From contig CAJNOP010000013.1 of assembly GCA_905250075.1 (NCBI GenBank), positions 3,428,706 to 3,492,705 on the forward strand: DNA of 64,000 bases, in the 5' to 3' direction. Both the position numbers and the translations under genes were made by a program. Positions 1 to 15,700 of this stretch are shown in pieces. Under the pieces are notes generated by a model. The model was not told the DNA's origin. It did not search any database and was given only the letters and a program-made list of their open reading frames with translations. The DNA is from Rotaria sp. Silwood1 (lineage: Eukaryota; Rotifera; Eurotatoria; Philodinida; Philodinidae). Every line of letters begins with the position of its first letter. The first letter of the stretch is position 1.

Positions 1-600
1 AATTTACCTGTCCATCCAAAAAATTTTGCATGGCCATGAACACGTTTCAAAAAAAACTTGATGATAAAATAGAATTTTTTTTCTACTTTTTCTTTCAAAT
101 ATTGAGTCTTAATTTTAATCAAAAATAAAAATTTCGATAATTTCCGCTAAATAGTAAAACAAAATAAAAAATAAATTTGAAACTTCGAATTGTATAATTA
201 ATTCATTCTAAAAAGTTAAAAAGCTTACGAATGAATCGTTTAAGATGCTCCTTTCAATGTCAATGATTTATTGTTATTGAGAAGATCAGCATAGGAAAAA
301 TGAATCTCTCTAGAGAAGCAACCAAATTAAGCAAAAATGATTATAAAATTTATTATGGAACAGTCAACTAGAACTTTTTTATGCACTTATATGCTTAGAA
401 ATACATAGAATGATATATATATATATATATCGATCAAATAAGAAATAAAAGGAATTATTGAATAATTCTAAGTGTTGCTTCTTTTTTTATAGTAACAATG
501 AAACAAAAAGACAAAGAGAACTTCGATAGTATTGGTAAACATGATCACGAACAGGAATGAATGATTAGATAAGGCGCCAAACAGACTGAAAAAAGTGAAG

Positions 601-842
601 TAAGGCTCCGAACAGACTGAACACGATAAAACTGAATTAACCAATACAATTCACATTGCTATGCAAAAAGACCAATCGCGTTTCTTTATTCACTTTGAAT
701 TAGTCAGTCTGTTCGGGACCTAACTTAAAGTTGAATTAAGCGATGTGAGTGGTCTATTTCGACTTAAATCATCTTTTCTAGACGATTTATTCGGTAATTC
801 AGTTTTAATTCGTCGTATTTTTGTCAATCTGTTTGGGGCCTA
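601..842. repeat. Inverted-repeat element (MITE-like)
   Basis: The left arm at 601-640 (TAAGGCTCCGAACAGACTGA at its tip) is matched in inverted orientation by 795-842, which ends TCTGTTTGGGGCCTA. A second inverted pair is interleaved: 570-590 (GGCGCCAAACAGACTGA) and 701-722 (TCAGTCTGTTCGGGACC). It contains no ORF of note. This is probably a non-autonomous DNA transposon, perhaps two nested copies. I could not fix a target-site duplication. Confidence 0.6.
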
Positions 843-966
843 AGTTAGTTAGTGAAAAGTTTTCGTTATATTCGTCGTTAAAAGTAAACTAAATTCAGGA
901 TTTCAAAACTACAAATCATACTCCATGATTTACCCTCTTTCGCTTTAATATCAGAAGAATTTCAAT

Positions 967-1319
967 TAGAGAGCTGCGGGTCCATGTTTTTTTGGACCCG
1001 GACTCGGGCCCCACAAAAACTAAATTTTCAGACCCGGACCCAGTCGGGTCTAGACGCGATCCTTTTTTCACCAATATTTGGCACCCTATGTGTACATGAA
1101 CAGAAAAGGGAACACAATTTTAGCTCTTTATTGGCGACTTTAAAGGTAAAATGAGTGTAAAATTATTTCTGACTGTTTCTTTTTCAATTTTGTTGACTTC
1201 AATTGTTATTGTTATATATTTCCATTCATAATTTAATGCAGACCGGGTCTGACTTTTCTCTTAGGTTTAGATCCGAACCCGGACTCGGGCCCGGGTCTGG
1301 AAGGACCCGCAGCTCTCTA
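967..1319. mobile_element. Non-autonomous hAT-type DNA transposon
   Basis: Perfect terminal inverted repeats TAGAGAGCTGCGGGTCC (967-983) and its complement (1303-1319) bound a 353-bp element. It is flanked by an exact 8-bp direct duplication ATTTCAAT at 959-966 and 1320-1327. An 8-bp duplication of the form nTnnnnAn is the signature of Ac-like hAT elements. The interior carries GC-rich subterminal repeats (GACCCGGACTCGGGCCC-like) on both sides and no transposase. A hAT transposase relic lies in the same window near 37.7 kb, but its terminal repeats were not identified, so a link between the two is only inferred. Confidence 0.85.
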
Positions 1320-1872
1320 ATTTCAATAGATGTGTCTTGCAATCGAATTAATTTTTTTGGAAAATTCAAGAATTATTTTATCTTTTCCTTCTTCTCATCA
1401 TCTTGATCATTTTCTCAAAATCAAATGCTAATTATTTTGTGTGCTGATGTTTTCAATAATTGAAATTCGCATTAGTTGAGTCGAAATAGCTAGGTACTCC
1501 TTAAGAAGTTGTATAAGATAAATTAATAGACTAACAAAAATCAATATATTTACATTTTGAAAAGATATATTATTAACATTGGAAAAAAATCTCTGTAGAG
1601 CTACAAATGCACTCATAAATTATCTGAAGCTAAAGTTTATATCAAATTGAAGCTATGTAGTTTACTGGATAGATAAATATTTATTTCTAACTTATGTTTT
1701 ACTTTATGCTTTTTTTGTTTTTTTTACTTTGTTTGATATTTTGTAAAAATAAATAGAAAAAATATAATAAGATCATTGAAATATAAATATAGAGATGTTT
1801 GATATTGTAGATTTATTGAGCTTGAATACAATCAAAAAAAAATAAATAATCATATGTATAATAATTATCTTA

Positions 1873-2235
1873 ATAAAAACAGTCATTTTTTCCACATAAT
1901 ATAGTTCGAGATAGTATTCTTTTATTTTTATTCCATCTAAATAGAAAGACTATCTACTTTCATCTAATATAATTTCAGATATTGTTCGTTTAATTTTATC
2001 TCATCTTTATAGAAATAATCATTTTTTTTTATTTGATGTAGTTATAATTAGTAGTTCTTTCGTTTTATCCAATCTAAATAGAAATAGTCATTTTTTTCCA
2101 TATCGTATAATTTTCGTTAGTATTAGTCTAGTTTTATCTCAACTAAATAGAAATGATCATTGGTTGCATCTAATATAATTGGAGTTAGTGTTCCTTCTGT
2201 TTTATTTCATCTTAATAGAAATAGTCCTTTTTTCA
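1873..2235. repeat. Minisatellite, period 68-69 bp, about five copies
   Basis: A unit beginning ATAGAAATAGTCATTTTT recurs at 1941, 2009, 2078, 2147 and 2215, giving spacings of 68, 69, 69 and 68 bases. A partial unit (ACAGTCATTTTTTCC) precedes at about 1880. Copies are diverged by substitutions, so the array is old. No coding potential. Confidence 0.75.
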
Positions 2236-2772
2236 ATTTATGTAGCAGAGGCCGTCGCAGGATACTTCTTTCACTCTGCTCTGCCTGTTGCTCTGTCACA
2301 CTTCGCCTTGTCCTGCCATGAAAATGACTCATACAAAATTTTTTAGCCCTTTCCTGTCCTCAGGGCATGGCGTCCTCAGAGCGCATAAGCTGATGTCGAA
2401 TAATGCATGGGTTGTTAATCTCATGAAAAATTTTGTTCTTGTTTATATTCAGTGTTTATACCTTTTTTTTTGTATAATTTTAAAAGAATAGTATCCATGT
2501 ATAAGAACAATCATGAATGTCACTAATAATTGATTGAAATTATACAATTGGTAATCAGCTGTAATCTGATTTTAAACTTATGTCCTTTTTTTCTAATTTG
2601 TACGGTTTTTACACACTTTTCTTTTGAAATTTATTAATAAATTTTAATTAATAAAAATTGAAAAATCCTAATCATATTATAAAAAATGCACGAGAAAAGG
2701 CTTGACAATAAAAACGATCAATCTTGGCGACTAATAATCAGACTATAATCGACTAAAAATGGTGCCTTTTCA
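2236..2772. other. Non-coding stretch with a GC-richer island
   Basis: No gene is recognisable. Bases 2245-2400 are GC-richer than the surroundings (runs such as CTGCTCTGCCTGTTGCTCTG), but neither strand carries a recognisable product. This may be part of a decayed repeat. Confidence 0.4.
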
Positions 2773-3800
2773 TAGGGGCGTAACCAGGAAAAATCCGTAG
2801 GGGGGGCTCAGCCCCCCCCTCCTCAACTGTAAATAACGAAACAACATAATTCTTTGTCTAGTTTTTTATTTCGTATGACGTGTATAAAAATTGAATAGCA
2901 CATACGAAATCCTATTGAACGTGCTACAAAACGCATATTTACTTGTTACAAACATCCTTTTTCGAAACAACTTATCGAAAATATCGAGAATTTCTTTTGC
3001 TCCTACCCGTTACTTACGTTTAGTGCATCCCTACGTCCAAGAGACATATCTGGCGTCAAAATATAAGAAGAGTAAAATGCTTTATACCATATAAACTGTT
3101 ACTCACCGTTCTTTTCTATACTATTGTGTGGACAATACCACGCAGTGAGAAGTTTTGTTTCTTCTTAGACTCTAAAATTTCTGGTGAGATAATAGCGGTA
3201 TAAAAAGCATTGATTTATTATTTATTCAAGGAGAGGATGCCGCCGAAGACGGCACCTTTTTGGAATGGAATAGAAACGGTTTGACTAAAATATTGTATAG
3301 TTCAATGAAATAAAAACTCACGCTTCTGGAGTGACAAGAACGAAATTATAGCACTCATATATGTTCAGCCACTAAACTCCTCTACGCTTTCAATCGCTGT
3401 GTTAAAAGTGGAAGATAAACGCGAGGCGTATACAAAGCTTTCCATTGCCTTAGTCACACAGATAAACGAATCATATTTCAAATGCTAATTCGAAATGGAG
3501 AGAAGGCTGATCAAAATGAAAACTAATGGGACAGACTTAAGTCGCGAAGCGAAAACTTCTTAAAAATGCAAGAAAAATGTGCATTAGAAATTCATTTTCT
3601 AAGGGATTTTCCTTCGAGTTCTGGACTTCTTATTGTTGATGATGCCTGCTGTTATGAATAAGCTGTATGTTGATTTCTATTATTACAAAAATCAAACGTA
3701 ATTTTCTTTAATAAAAGGGGACAGAAATTTTTCTAGGGGAGGCAAAACCTTTCGTAGGGGGGGCTCAGCCCTCCCTAGCTCCCCTCTGGTTACGCCACTA
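2773..3800. mobile_element. Non-autonomous terminal-inverted-repeat DNA element, about 1 kb
   Basis: The left end TAGGGGCGTAACCAG (from 2773) and the right end CTGGTTACGCCACTA (to 3800) are inverted copies. Each is followed internally by a GC palindrome of the form GGGGGGGCTCAGCCCCCCC. The roughly 1,030-bp interior has no recognisable transposase. No convincing target duplication is visible: the flanks CCTTTTCA and GTCATCAC differ. The superfamily is therefore unassigned. Confidence 0.75.
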
Positions 3801-4764
3801 GTCATCACTAAATCTACAAAAATTTTCTCATAAGATATGCATCAGTCCTAGTGGACACAAAAAAAGCTCTTCTGTTTCAATTTTATTTGTCCATGAAAAG
3901 ACAGCAAAAACTACAGCAACATCAATTAGAACTAACCTGTTATGTTTTCCCATCAATCATATCTATTTTATTAAATGAGCTGTGTAGTCAACTAGTATGA
4001 CTTAATCGATTATTATATCGTTTCGGTTATTTCGTAAAAAATCGATAGATTATTTCCCTATGTTTTATATTTGCATTAATGTTAGCGGGTAGATCATTCT
4101 TGATCAGTGTAAGAAGAATAGTGTTGACCGCGGAACTACAACTTACTAAGTATTGAATAAAATGAAAAGGCCGCAAGTTCATCTTAGAAGCCAGTCGATT
4201 GGTTCAATTGTAACTATACATTTGATGTCAAATTTAAAACTGTAGTCCGATTCACCCTTTTGTGAATCAATATAAGCGTCATTGTGTAAAGCATTTGGGA
4301 TTTCTCACCTACTTCAACTGTATAAATAATCATGCTAAATATCACGACCTGGCTCACATTATTGTGTTAGAAAGCAGGCGCTTCTGTAGCATCGAATATT
4401 CAGTTAACGATGGTGATGAGAATATGAATCTGCACCTTCTTTTCATCCGCACGAAATATCAACGTCCACAACATTATTTTCCATACCTCTACATTGTTCT
4501 CTTAAATAATGGGTTTTAAAATATTTAAAAAATGAAGTGGGTTTTGTTGTACATGAGCATGACTTATAATTTCAGTGTTGCTCAAACATCTGCATCAAGT
4601 TTTCCTGGGCCTTCCACCGAATTCCCATGGGATTTCCGAGATTAGCACAATTTCAATAGGATTCGAACTCCCGCGAATCCACCGATTCTCCCTTGGTTAC
4701 TGCACTATGTGACAGACTATAGAGAACTGTTGGAATTTTGTTTGTATTTAGAAGTTTTTGTTCT
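3801..4764. other. Non-coding stretch
   Basis: An 85-codon open frame at 4262-4519 resembles nothing I recognise and has ordinary AT-rich composition. A degenerate tRNA-like B-box (AGTTCGAATCC on the minus strand, about 4650) suggests a tRNA-derived relic rather than a gene. Confidence 0.4.
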
Positions 4765-5036
4765 TATAGCACAATCTGAGAACAGAATAAATAGCATATT
4801 CGGAATCAGTCCGAGAAAAAATGCATTGAATTAGATATTTTTTGAAAGAAAATTTTTTTTTACCAAAATCTACTTCTGGTCCCTGTATGCACTTTTCTTT
4901 TGAAACATTTCTCCGTGGTCTCCTTGAGATCAATTTTTCATAAAAAAGTTTTTTCTTTCATAAATATCGCAATCGATGTAGTTATTTCGCGCTGATTCCG
5001 AATGTGCTATTTATTATGTTCTCGGATTGTGCTATA
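4765..5036. mobile_element. MITE flanked by TA dinucleotides
   Basis: TAGCACAATCTGAGAACA at the left end is matched in inverted orientation by the right end, which finishes GATTGTGCTA. Arms of about 48 bases are nearly complementary. TA lies directly outside each end, the insertion signature of Tc1/mariner-type elements. A related fragment (CTATAGCACAATCGAGAA) occurs near 38,887. Confidence 0.75.
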
Positions 5037-7604
5037 ATGAGAAAAGCTGCTAAATATAAACACTATCTTACCTGATTTGTATAGTTTTGTCATATGGTGC
5101 ATTAATTGTGATCCCTACTAAATACCCGTTCATGTCTTGCTTTTTCAATAATACATCAAAAGATGAAGAATTTCACGTACTATCAAAACACATAACTTCC
5201 TTCTTAAAACTCATTTATGTCATTGAAATATTATTGAAACAGACAAATAGAAAAAGAACAAAATATGCAATTCGAAGAAAACTGACGATAAAATTATCTT
5301 TTGTGTGCCTACACTTTTTTCAGTGAATAAATGTAATCCTAGATGTTTATATGTAGGGTTGTTGAGAATTTTATGGACTATCAGAATATATAATTACTTT
5401 TCTCAAAATGACAATTTATAGTAGTGATATGTTAAAAATATCGAGCACACACATATATTTTTCTAGACAAGTATTTTTGATAAAAATGCAGGATATTGTC
5501 GAAAAACTTTTTTCTATAATAAAATTCAATATCACAAAGTTTTGAGAATGGAATTTCACGTATTTTGATGTGCTCTTTCAAATAAGGTCATTCTCGAATT
5601 ATTCTTTTGCGCTGATCCGACTAGCTTTATCAAGGTAGGCGTGTTTTCTGAAAATAGTATATAATGCCAAACAACAATTATCCAGTGATGATGTACTTTT
5701 AATATCATCAAAAGGATAGCCCATGGTTGATAGTATTTGTGGTTAAAAAATCTCGATTATAATTCTTATTGTTGCTTAGAAAATGAAAATTTACTGAAAT
5801 GTGTTGCTCTGAAAAGTGCTCAAAATATAGCCTACCCCCTAATACTTGCAATGTCTATATCTCCAGAATGGCTTATCTGTTTGAGCTGAAATTTTGAGTT
5901 TCTTCCTTAATGTGTTAGATCTAACTACTGTAAAAATATCAGCCATATAGGCGACATTCATTGCGCAACATCGATCGAGGCTTAGGTGCAATGCCTCCTA
6001 AGCAACACCTACATCCATCATCATTACGTGTAATTACATCTTCACTCGCTATCCTAAGTTGTAATCACACCCATGATATGAATGTGGATGAGGATGAGTG
6101 TAGATTTGTTTGAATAGAGAGCAAGGAAGATACATGAATATTCGTAACCCCACTGACAGGTACATCGTACTTCGATCTGCACGCAAACCTTAATGTAAAA
6201 CCATGCACTATTTTTTCGTGGAGTTGTTTCTGATATTTCTTCTGAATTAGTTGACTGTTGGAATCACGAGTCAGATGAGTTCATGTAAGATTATTTCGCG
6301 CTTCATTTAGATAAGCGTAGTGATTTTTGTTCTCCCATAGGTCAAGGTGGAAAAATGAATATTGAGTATTGTCATTATTTGACTGAATTAGTCGGAAATC
6401 GAAATATGACAGACATGAAAATACGTTTATGTAGCAGTCCTAACCCTCACTGCATCCATCGGAACGTTGCCCAAGTTGTTTTATTTAAGCGACTATTTCT
6501 ACAAACTCCTTTACTTGTCCATGCGGTTTTGTCAATGTTTGACATGCCGTAAGCTATTGCTTGTACTATTTAAATGTTCAGTTTGTGAAAATCAATATTT
6601 TTCCTGTACCTGATAAAAGTCATGATCGCAATGTCTGAATGGAAGTGTTGGCAGAATCGATTACTCCATATGAATTCAATCTCTATTTTCGATCATGGGC
6701 TGATTTGGTGACACACGAAGCAACTGCTAACTGGATCGCATGTCCATGAGGAACGTTTGAACCTTGTTTAGCAATACTGTCATAAGGAATCTAATCCTTG
6801 TACTTTTTTTTTCTGTAAGGATAATCGAATGAACAAAGACGTAATCTTTAAATTTTTTTTATTTGTTCAATTAAATTTCATGTGAAACGTGCAAAAATTT
6901 CTTTGATTTATTCTTCAGTTATACTCATGATTAAATTTCTCATATAAAGTACTCGAACCTAAAGTTAAAATCAATATAAAAGAGAGAAATAAAAAAAGTT
7001 CTGGTTGAGATAACATGATTGAATACGACTGTACATAATAGTAACGTAGTCATAGGTTAAGATGTTCATGTCGATTGTAACTTTTATTTTTCACATTGAG
7101 CGTCAAATCCAGTAGTAAATATTAAATTAGATTTTTATTATTTAGATTTATTTTGTCAGTGAGGAAGAGCTTCTGATAATGTGATCATCAACAAGTCATA
7201 GAAGACAATCGTAATGTTTATTTCTGAATCCTATGAATCATTCTTGGTTTTTATTTTAAGCTTGTAGAATAGATTATGACAGTGTTGAGATATACGATGT
7301 TACCACTAGAACTATGAGAGAAGATATAGAAAGATGATTAACCGAATTGGAATAGAATTCGGCTTACTCAAAGTTGTTTTGTCATAATGAAAACTGTTGC
7401 AAACATGTAGCATATGACTTGTTCTGTAAAAGAATTGTTTTCCCATTGTTCTTCATCAAATAGCGTCATCTATATATGATAAATCGTTTTTAGAGACAAC
7501 AGAAATCGTACATGAAGTATTTTTAATTGGATACATTGAAAAGGAAAAGCTTTTTTTCTTTCGAATTTCGATTTTCATTATCAACTAAATACATATATTT
7601 TAGC
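5037..7604. other. Non-coding stretch upstream of the PRMT gene
   Basis: No exon-like sequence is recognisable. Short open frames at 5087-5326 and 6355-6552 have no family resemblance. A short imperfect inverted repeat lies around 6005-6100. Confidence 0.4.
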
Positions 7605-10710
<3,106 letters not shown>

Positions 10711-12768
10711 AAGCATTTATTATCTGAACAAATCATCAACATTTGTTTTTGTTTTTGCTTTTGTTTGTTTTGTTTTTGTTTTTACTTTGAAATAAGTAAA
10801 AAAAGAAAAAAAAAAGGATATTATAAACTTTATTGTTTTTCGTTCGTAACATTTTATCATTAAAATCTATAAAATGATTTCATGATAATCCATGAGTATA
10901 AGTCTCGATTGGTTCAATCTAAAATGAAAACATCAGTTAAGCAAAATCATAAGTGAATTTTTGAATTTGACTTTTTTGAATAGCTTTTGCAAATGGTCTG
11001 TATTAATGATAATAACAATAATTTTATTATGAATAATTTTGTGAAGAAAATAATCATGAACTCAAGATTCTCACTTAACATGTATGTTTTCATGCAAAAC
11101 AAATATGTCTTTCTCTGAATAATGATCTGTTTGATTCATATTTAAAGATTTATCAGTCTTCAGTTGGATATAAATTAAGTATTGAAAATACTCATCAAAC
11201 TATATGAAACCAAAAACATTGTCCACATATTAGCTATGGTGATAATATTAAAGAAGATGTCTTTTAGTAGTAAAACTCATCAATAACAATGTTAACCGAA
11301 AGCGCTCGTTCATTTACATGTAGAAAATAAAAACTGGTAGTGAACTTTCAATATAATTTACGATTGAAGCTGTTTTTGTTGTGTATAAGAAAGTTGTCTA
11401 CTTATACTTTACCAAGACGTTGATTATAACATGTGCCAAAGAGTAAAGACCAAAAACGGCTATATCATTCAGGAATAAAGCTTTACAATTGGTAAGCAGA
11501 GTTGGAGTAGAATTAAAATAGATCTAAAGTGAAATTTCGGATAATCGAGATGGAGTTATATGAGGTTGAAGTAGTACATAGTGGAATTGTCAATCTTGAG
11601 ATTTTATGCGAAAAACTTATAAAAGAATACATTAAACAGCTACTCATTGATATTAATCAGCGGTTTTATTATACTCAAAGACTGTTGCGTCTTTAAAACT
11701 GTATTGGAAGAAGTTCAACTGTGTAGAATTAGAGCTCGAATAGAACTGAAAAATTGATTAGGAGTGTAAGTTAGAGTTGGAATAGAACTTTAGAAAAAAA
11801 AGGATTAGAGTTATGTGACGTTGGCCCAGGACATAGTGAAGTTGGCATAAGAGCGAGACTTTACAGAATAGTCTCCAGCGAATCAATCTCGTATCACCAG
11901 ATATACAAAAAAAAGTGTCTCTCTTAAAACGTCGAGTACAAATGTATACGAACAAAAATATCGATGGATTAGCAAATCACTTGTTTCAAGAGAGTAATGT
12001 GCAATCTACAAAATAGGATATTTACATTTCTTTTTCTGTTTATTTCATTTCTTAAACAAGCATCTCCTTTATATGCGATTCGCTTCAAAATACCGGTTTT
12101 TCTAACTGTAAAACCTGTAACTTACGAACGATATAAAATAGAAGCATGAACTTTGATGCAAATATGCACAACTACAAGGAAAATAGAATTACCAAAGAAG
12201 AAAAGTATTAAAATCATTTGCTATGTTATAGTTTCGATACTCTAAAATATTAATTATCAAAGAAAGTTATAATACATTTAGATACTTTTTGACACTTTCT
12301 TTCAAAACAATGATCAATATTCAACTAACAAAAATGATAATAAATCACTCGAATGGCTTAAATGTATAACTTGTTTATTCATTACTCAATCGTTTGTAAA
12401 AGCCGAAGAGAAGTGCAGTCTTAATCTCGTGAACTATGATGAAAATGACAACAAGAGAGAAAAAAGAATGAGAAGAGAACAAAGAGTTAGCGATCGAGTG
12501 AAGAAATTGCTAAATAAATATGATCACATAAAGCCGAGAGACAATAGAATGACCCGATCGATGACCACACTTGATCGAGAAAGAGACGAAAATAAAGCTC
12601 CACTCGTATCTTTCTTTCTTTCGCCTACTTTTACGTCACGTTTCTTCGTCATCGATCCGTATGTGTATGCAATTGTTGATCGTTCATGTTTCATCATTGT
12701 TATAATCGACGAAGAAACCACTTTGTAGGGTCTCATACACTTCCAGAATAGTGATACAACGTATAGCC
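10711..12768. other. Intergenic between PRMT and chitinase
   Basis: No gene is recognised. Two diverged similar segments (about 11,495-11,595 and 11,765-11,860, sharing GTTGGARTAGAA-like and ACATAGTGRARTTG motifs) look like an old duplication. Overlapping open frames on both strands at 12,429-12,781 lie just before the chitinase start and more likely reflect less AT-rich promoter or 5' leader sequence. Confidence 0.4.
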
Positions 12769-15700
12769 ATGAAACTTTCACGATCTCTTCTATTTATATT
12801 CTTCTTTAAAAGTAATTATATTATTTTATAATACTAGATACTTATTTATGTTATTAATTTAGTATCTCTTCTTCTTGCTGCCGAAGAAAAATTTAAGATT
12901 GTATGTTACTTTGCAAATTGGGGTATAATCAATTTAGTCTTTTTTTACATCATATTTATATTTGTCTGTAATATATATATGTTTTATTCTATAGCTGTAA
13001 AACGTCCCGGTGGAGGTTCAATGACTCCTGAAGATATTGATCCTTGTTTGTGTACACATGTTATATATGCTTTTTCTGAAATGGATAATAATCAATTAAC
13101 ACCAATGGAAAAACATGATCTAAAAGATGGAAATCAACCAGGTAAGTATAAACACGAATTATAAATTGTAAACTTTTCATCTTTCTTTTAAAGGCTTTTT
13201 TGAACGATTTAATGCTTGGAAAAGTGTTAATAAAAATTTAAAAACTTTACTTGCTGTTGGTGGTTGGGTATGATATTTTTTATAGCAAAAATATTTATTA
13301 AAATTGTTTTATAACTTCTATAGGATATGGGCATGAAAGATTTTGCAGGTAAAATAATAAAAATTAATCTCTTGTTTTTGTTTCATATATTATAATATTC
13401 TATCTCAATTGTATTGTTAATGAATATTCTTTATATCATACTCGTTCATGATTTATTGAAATATGTCAAATTTTTATTTTAGTTATGCTTTGATTTTGGT
13501 TTTTTTTGATAAAATAAATCACATAAGAATTGACATTTACGATCAAACTATCCCAACTGTAATCTATCGTTTGAACTCATATTGGATTCATAAGAAAGTC
13601 TCAGCAAGACTAGAAAAATTCTAAAAGAATTCGTGTTTATGGACTTCTGAAGCGGATTTATAAACGGTTTACTGAATTTCTGAAATGAAAGTTGGTCCAT
13701 AGGAAGATCTGATAACTTTTAGAATATCCTGAAAGTTTCAGTCAAAAGAAATATTCTTTATGATTGAAACTTTCAAAATATTCTAAGATTCATTAGATCT
13801 ATCTATGAGCAAAATTTTGTTTGTTTGATTTTTCTGATCTTACTAAGACTTCCTTATCACCTAGATATTAGTTCAAACAGCGAACGTCAGTTCAGCTAGT
13901 ACCCTCGTTAGAAACTCAATAATGTTAGTAAATTTTTATGAGGATCATCCTAAGATCTTATAACAATTTATTGATGAATAATTAGTCTATACAACTATCT
14001 TTGCACATTTGATCATCAATGATTCAATTTTACCATAAGAAATTAAAGGATAGACTGATTATAAAATATATTTTATTAATAGGTATTGTTAAATCGGAAA
14101 AGACAATGAAAAAATTTGCTGACTCAGCTGTAAAATATTTACGTAAACATAAATTTGATGGTCTTGATCTTGGTAAGTAAATTAATAAAGAAAAAAAAAT
14201 ACCAACTAAATGATAAATTTTATTTATTTTAAGATTTTGAATATCCTGGTAAGAAGTAATTTCACATAAAAATGTTAAATAAAATCATCAAAATAATAGG
14301 TGTTGATTGGAGAGATAGTCCAAAAGAAGATAAACAAAGATTTACAAAAATGTGTGAAGTTAGTAAAAGTAAATTATTTTTACAAGTTGATTATCTTTTT
14401 TTATATTAGGTTTTATATACAACATTTGAAAAAGAAGCAGAAACAACTGGTAATGAACGTCTTCTTCTAACTGCCGCTGTAGCAGCTGCAAAAGTTAATA
14501 TTGATAAAGCATATGAAGTTGATAAACTTGTTCCGTAAGTTTAATTATCTTCATTAAAAGAGATTTTGCTAGTCAATCGAGTGTTCATCAACAAAAGCAT
14601 TTTATGGTCGAAATTAAGATATATTCTAATTTTTTTTAAATAAATTGATTTCTAGCATTAGATATAAGTTATGAAAATATTTTTTAGATTCGTATGATTT
14701 AATTTGATCGCATTGTAAATATTGAAACATAAGAAACACTGAGAAATGAAAAAAAGGTCATCTCCGTTGCTTCACTTGTCTCATGTTTGAAACAGCACAT
14801 GAAACTGGACTGGAACGTCTCCTTTAATGAATCTCATTTTTTGAATAAACCTCGAAGAAGATCAGGAGTGAAGTCTTCTATGAAAAATAAATGTCACAAA
14901 GATATTCGGAATACATATATGTCGACTCAGTTGCTAATGCTGCTTTAGAATATTATATCAGCTTTTATCAAATTGTCATTGTTCTACCCAAAATCTACTA
15001 AATACTAGTCAAAAACGCACAAACTTACGCCTCTCACATAATGCGTTCTCATCTTTTTTGAAACGTTTCTAAAAACTTTTTACTAGTTTTATATAACACA
15101 AAATTCTCTACAAGGTCGACTATGGTAAAGTCGCACCCAGTTTAGTAATCGTATTGAAAACTAGGTTACAATCGAAAAAAAAAGTCAGTCTAATAAAAGC
15201 GTACTTTTTAAGAAAACTATTCGAAACGTTTTTCTGCAGTTTGATGTGCTCATTCAAATGAGATATAAGGGAAACAATCAAGATCACCTTTTGCCATTTC
15301 TCAGAGCTTTGCATCTTTCAATGTTTATCAATACATCAAATCAAATCACAGGAGTTTAAAAATTTATTTTATAACTTTATTTTATCTTCATTTTGATCAT
15401 CAAATTGATTTTCTCAATGAACTCGTCTAATGTCTCATAAGACTACAATATCTATTTTTTTTTCTATTTTTAGAGTAATTGATTGGTATGTAAAAGTCAA
15501 ATCAAATTGTTAATCTTCTTCTTCTTTTCTCTCAACAAAAGGTTTAATTTAATGACTTATGATTTTCATGGATCATGGGATCAAAATCGTGCACATCATT
15601 CATCACTTAATAGTAAAGATGATGAAAAAGATGATACAATGTATACTGTATGCATCTACATGCATTCTATTTTTTTTCTTTACTCAATTATCTTTCTAAA

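Noticed and set aside
4635-4703. tRNA-like sequence on the minus strand with B-box AGTTCGAATCC and a weak A-box
   Set aside because: The T-stem does not pair and no convincing acceptor or anticodon stem can be drawn. Best seen as a tRNA-derived relic (possibly SINE), not a tRNA gene.
12429-12781. Overlapping open frames on both strands (99 and 85 codons) before the chitinase
   Set aside because: The mirrored frames in a charged, repetitive sequence overlap the chitinase start region and resemble no family. Probably promoter or leader sequence.
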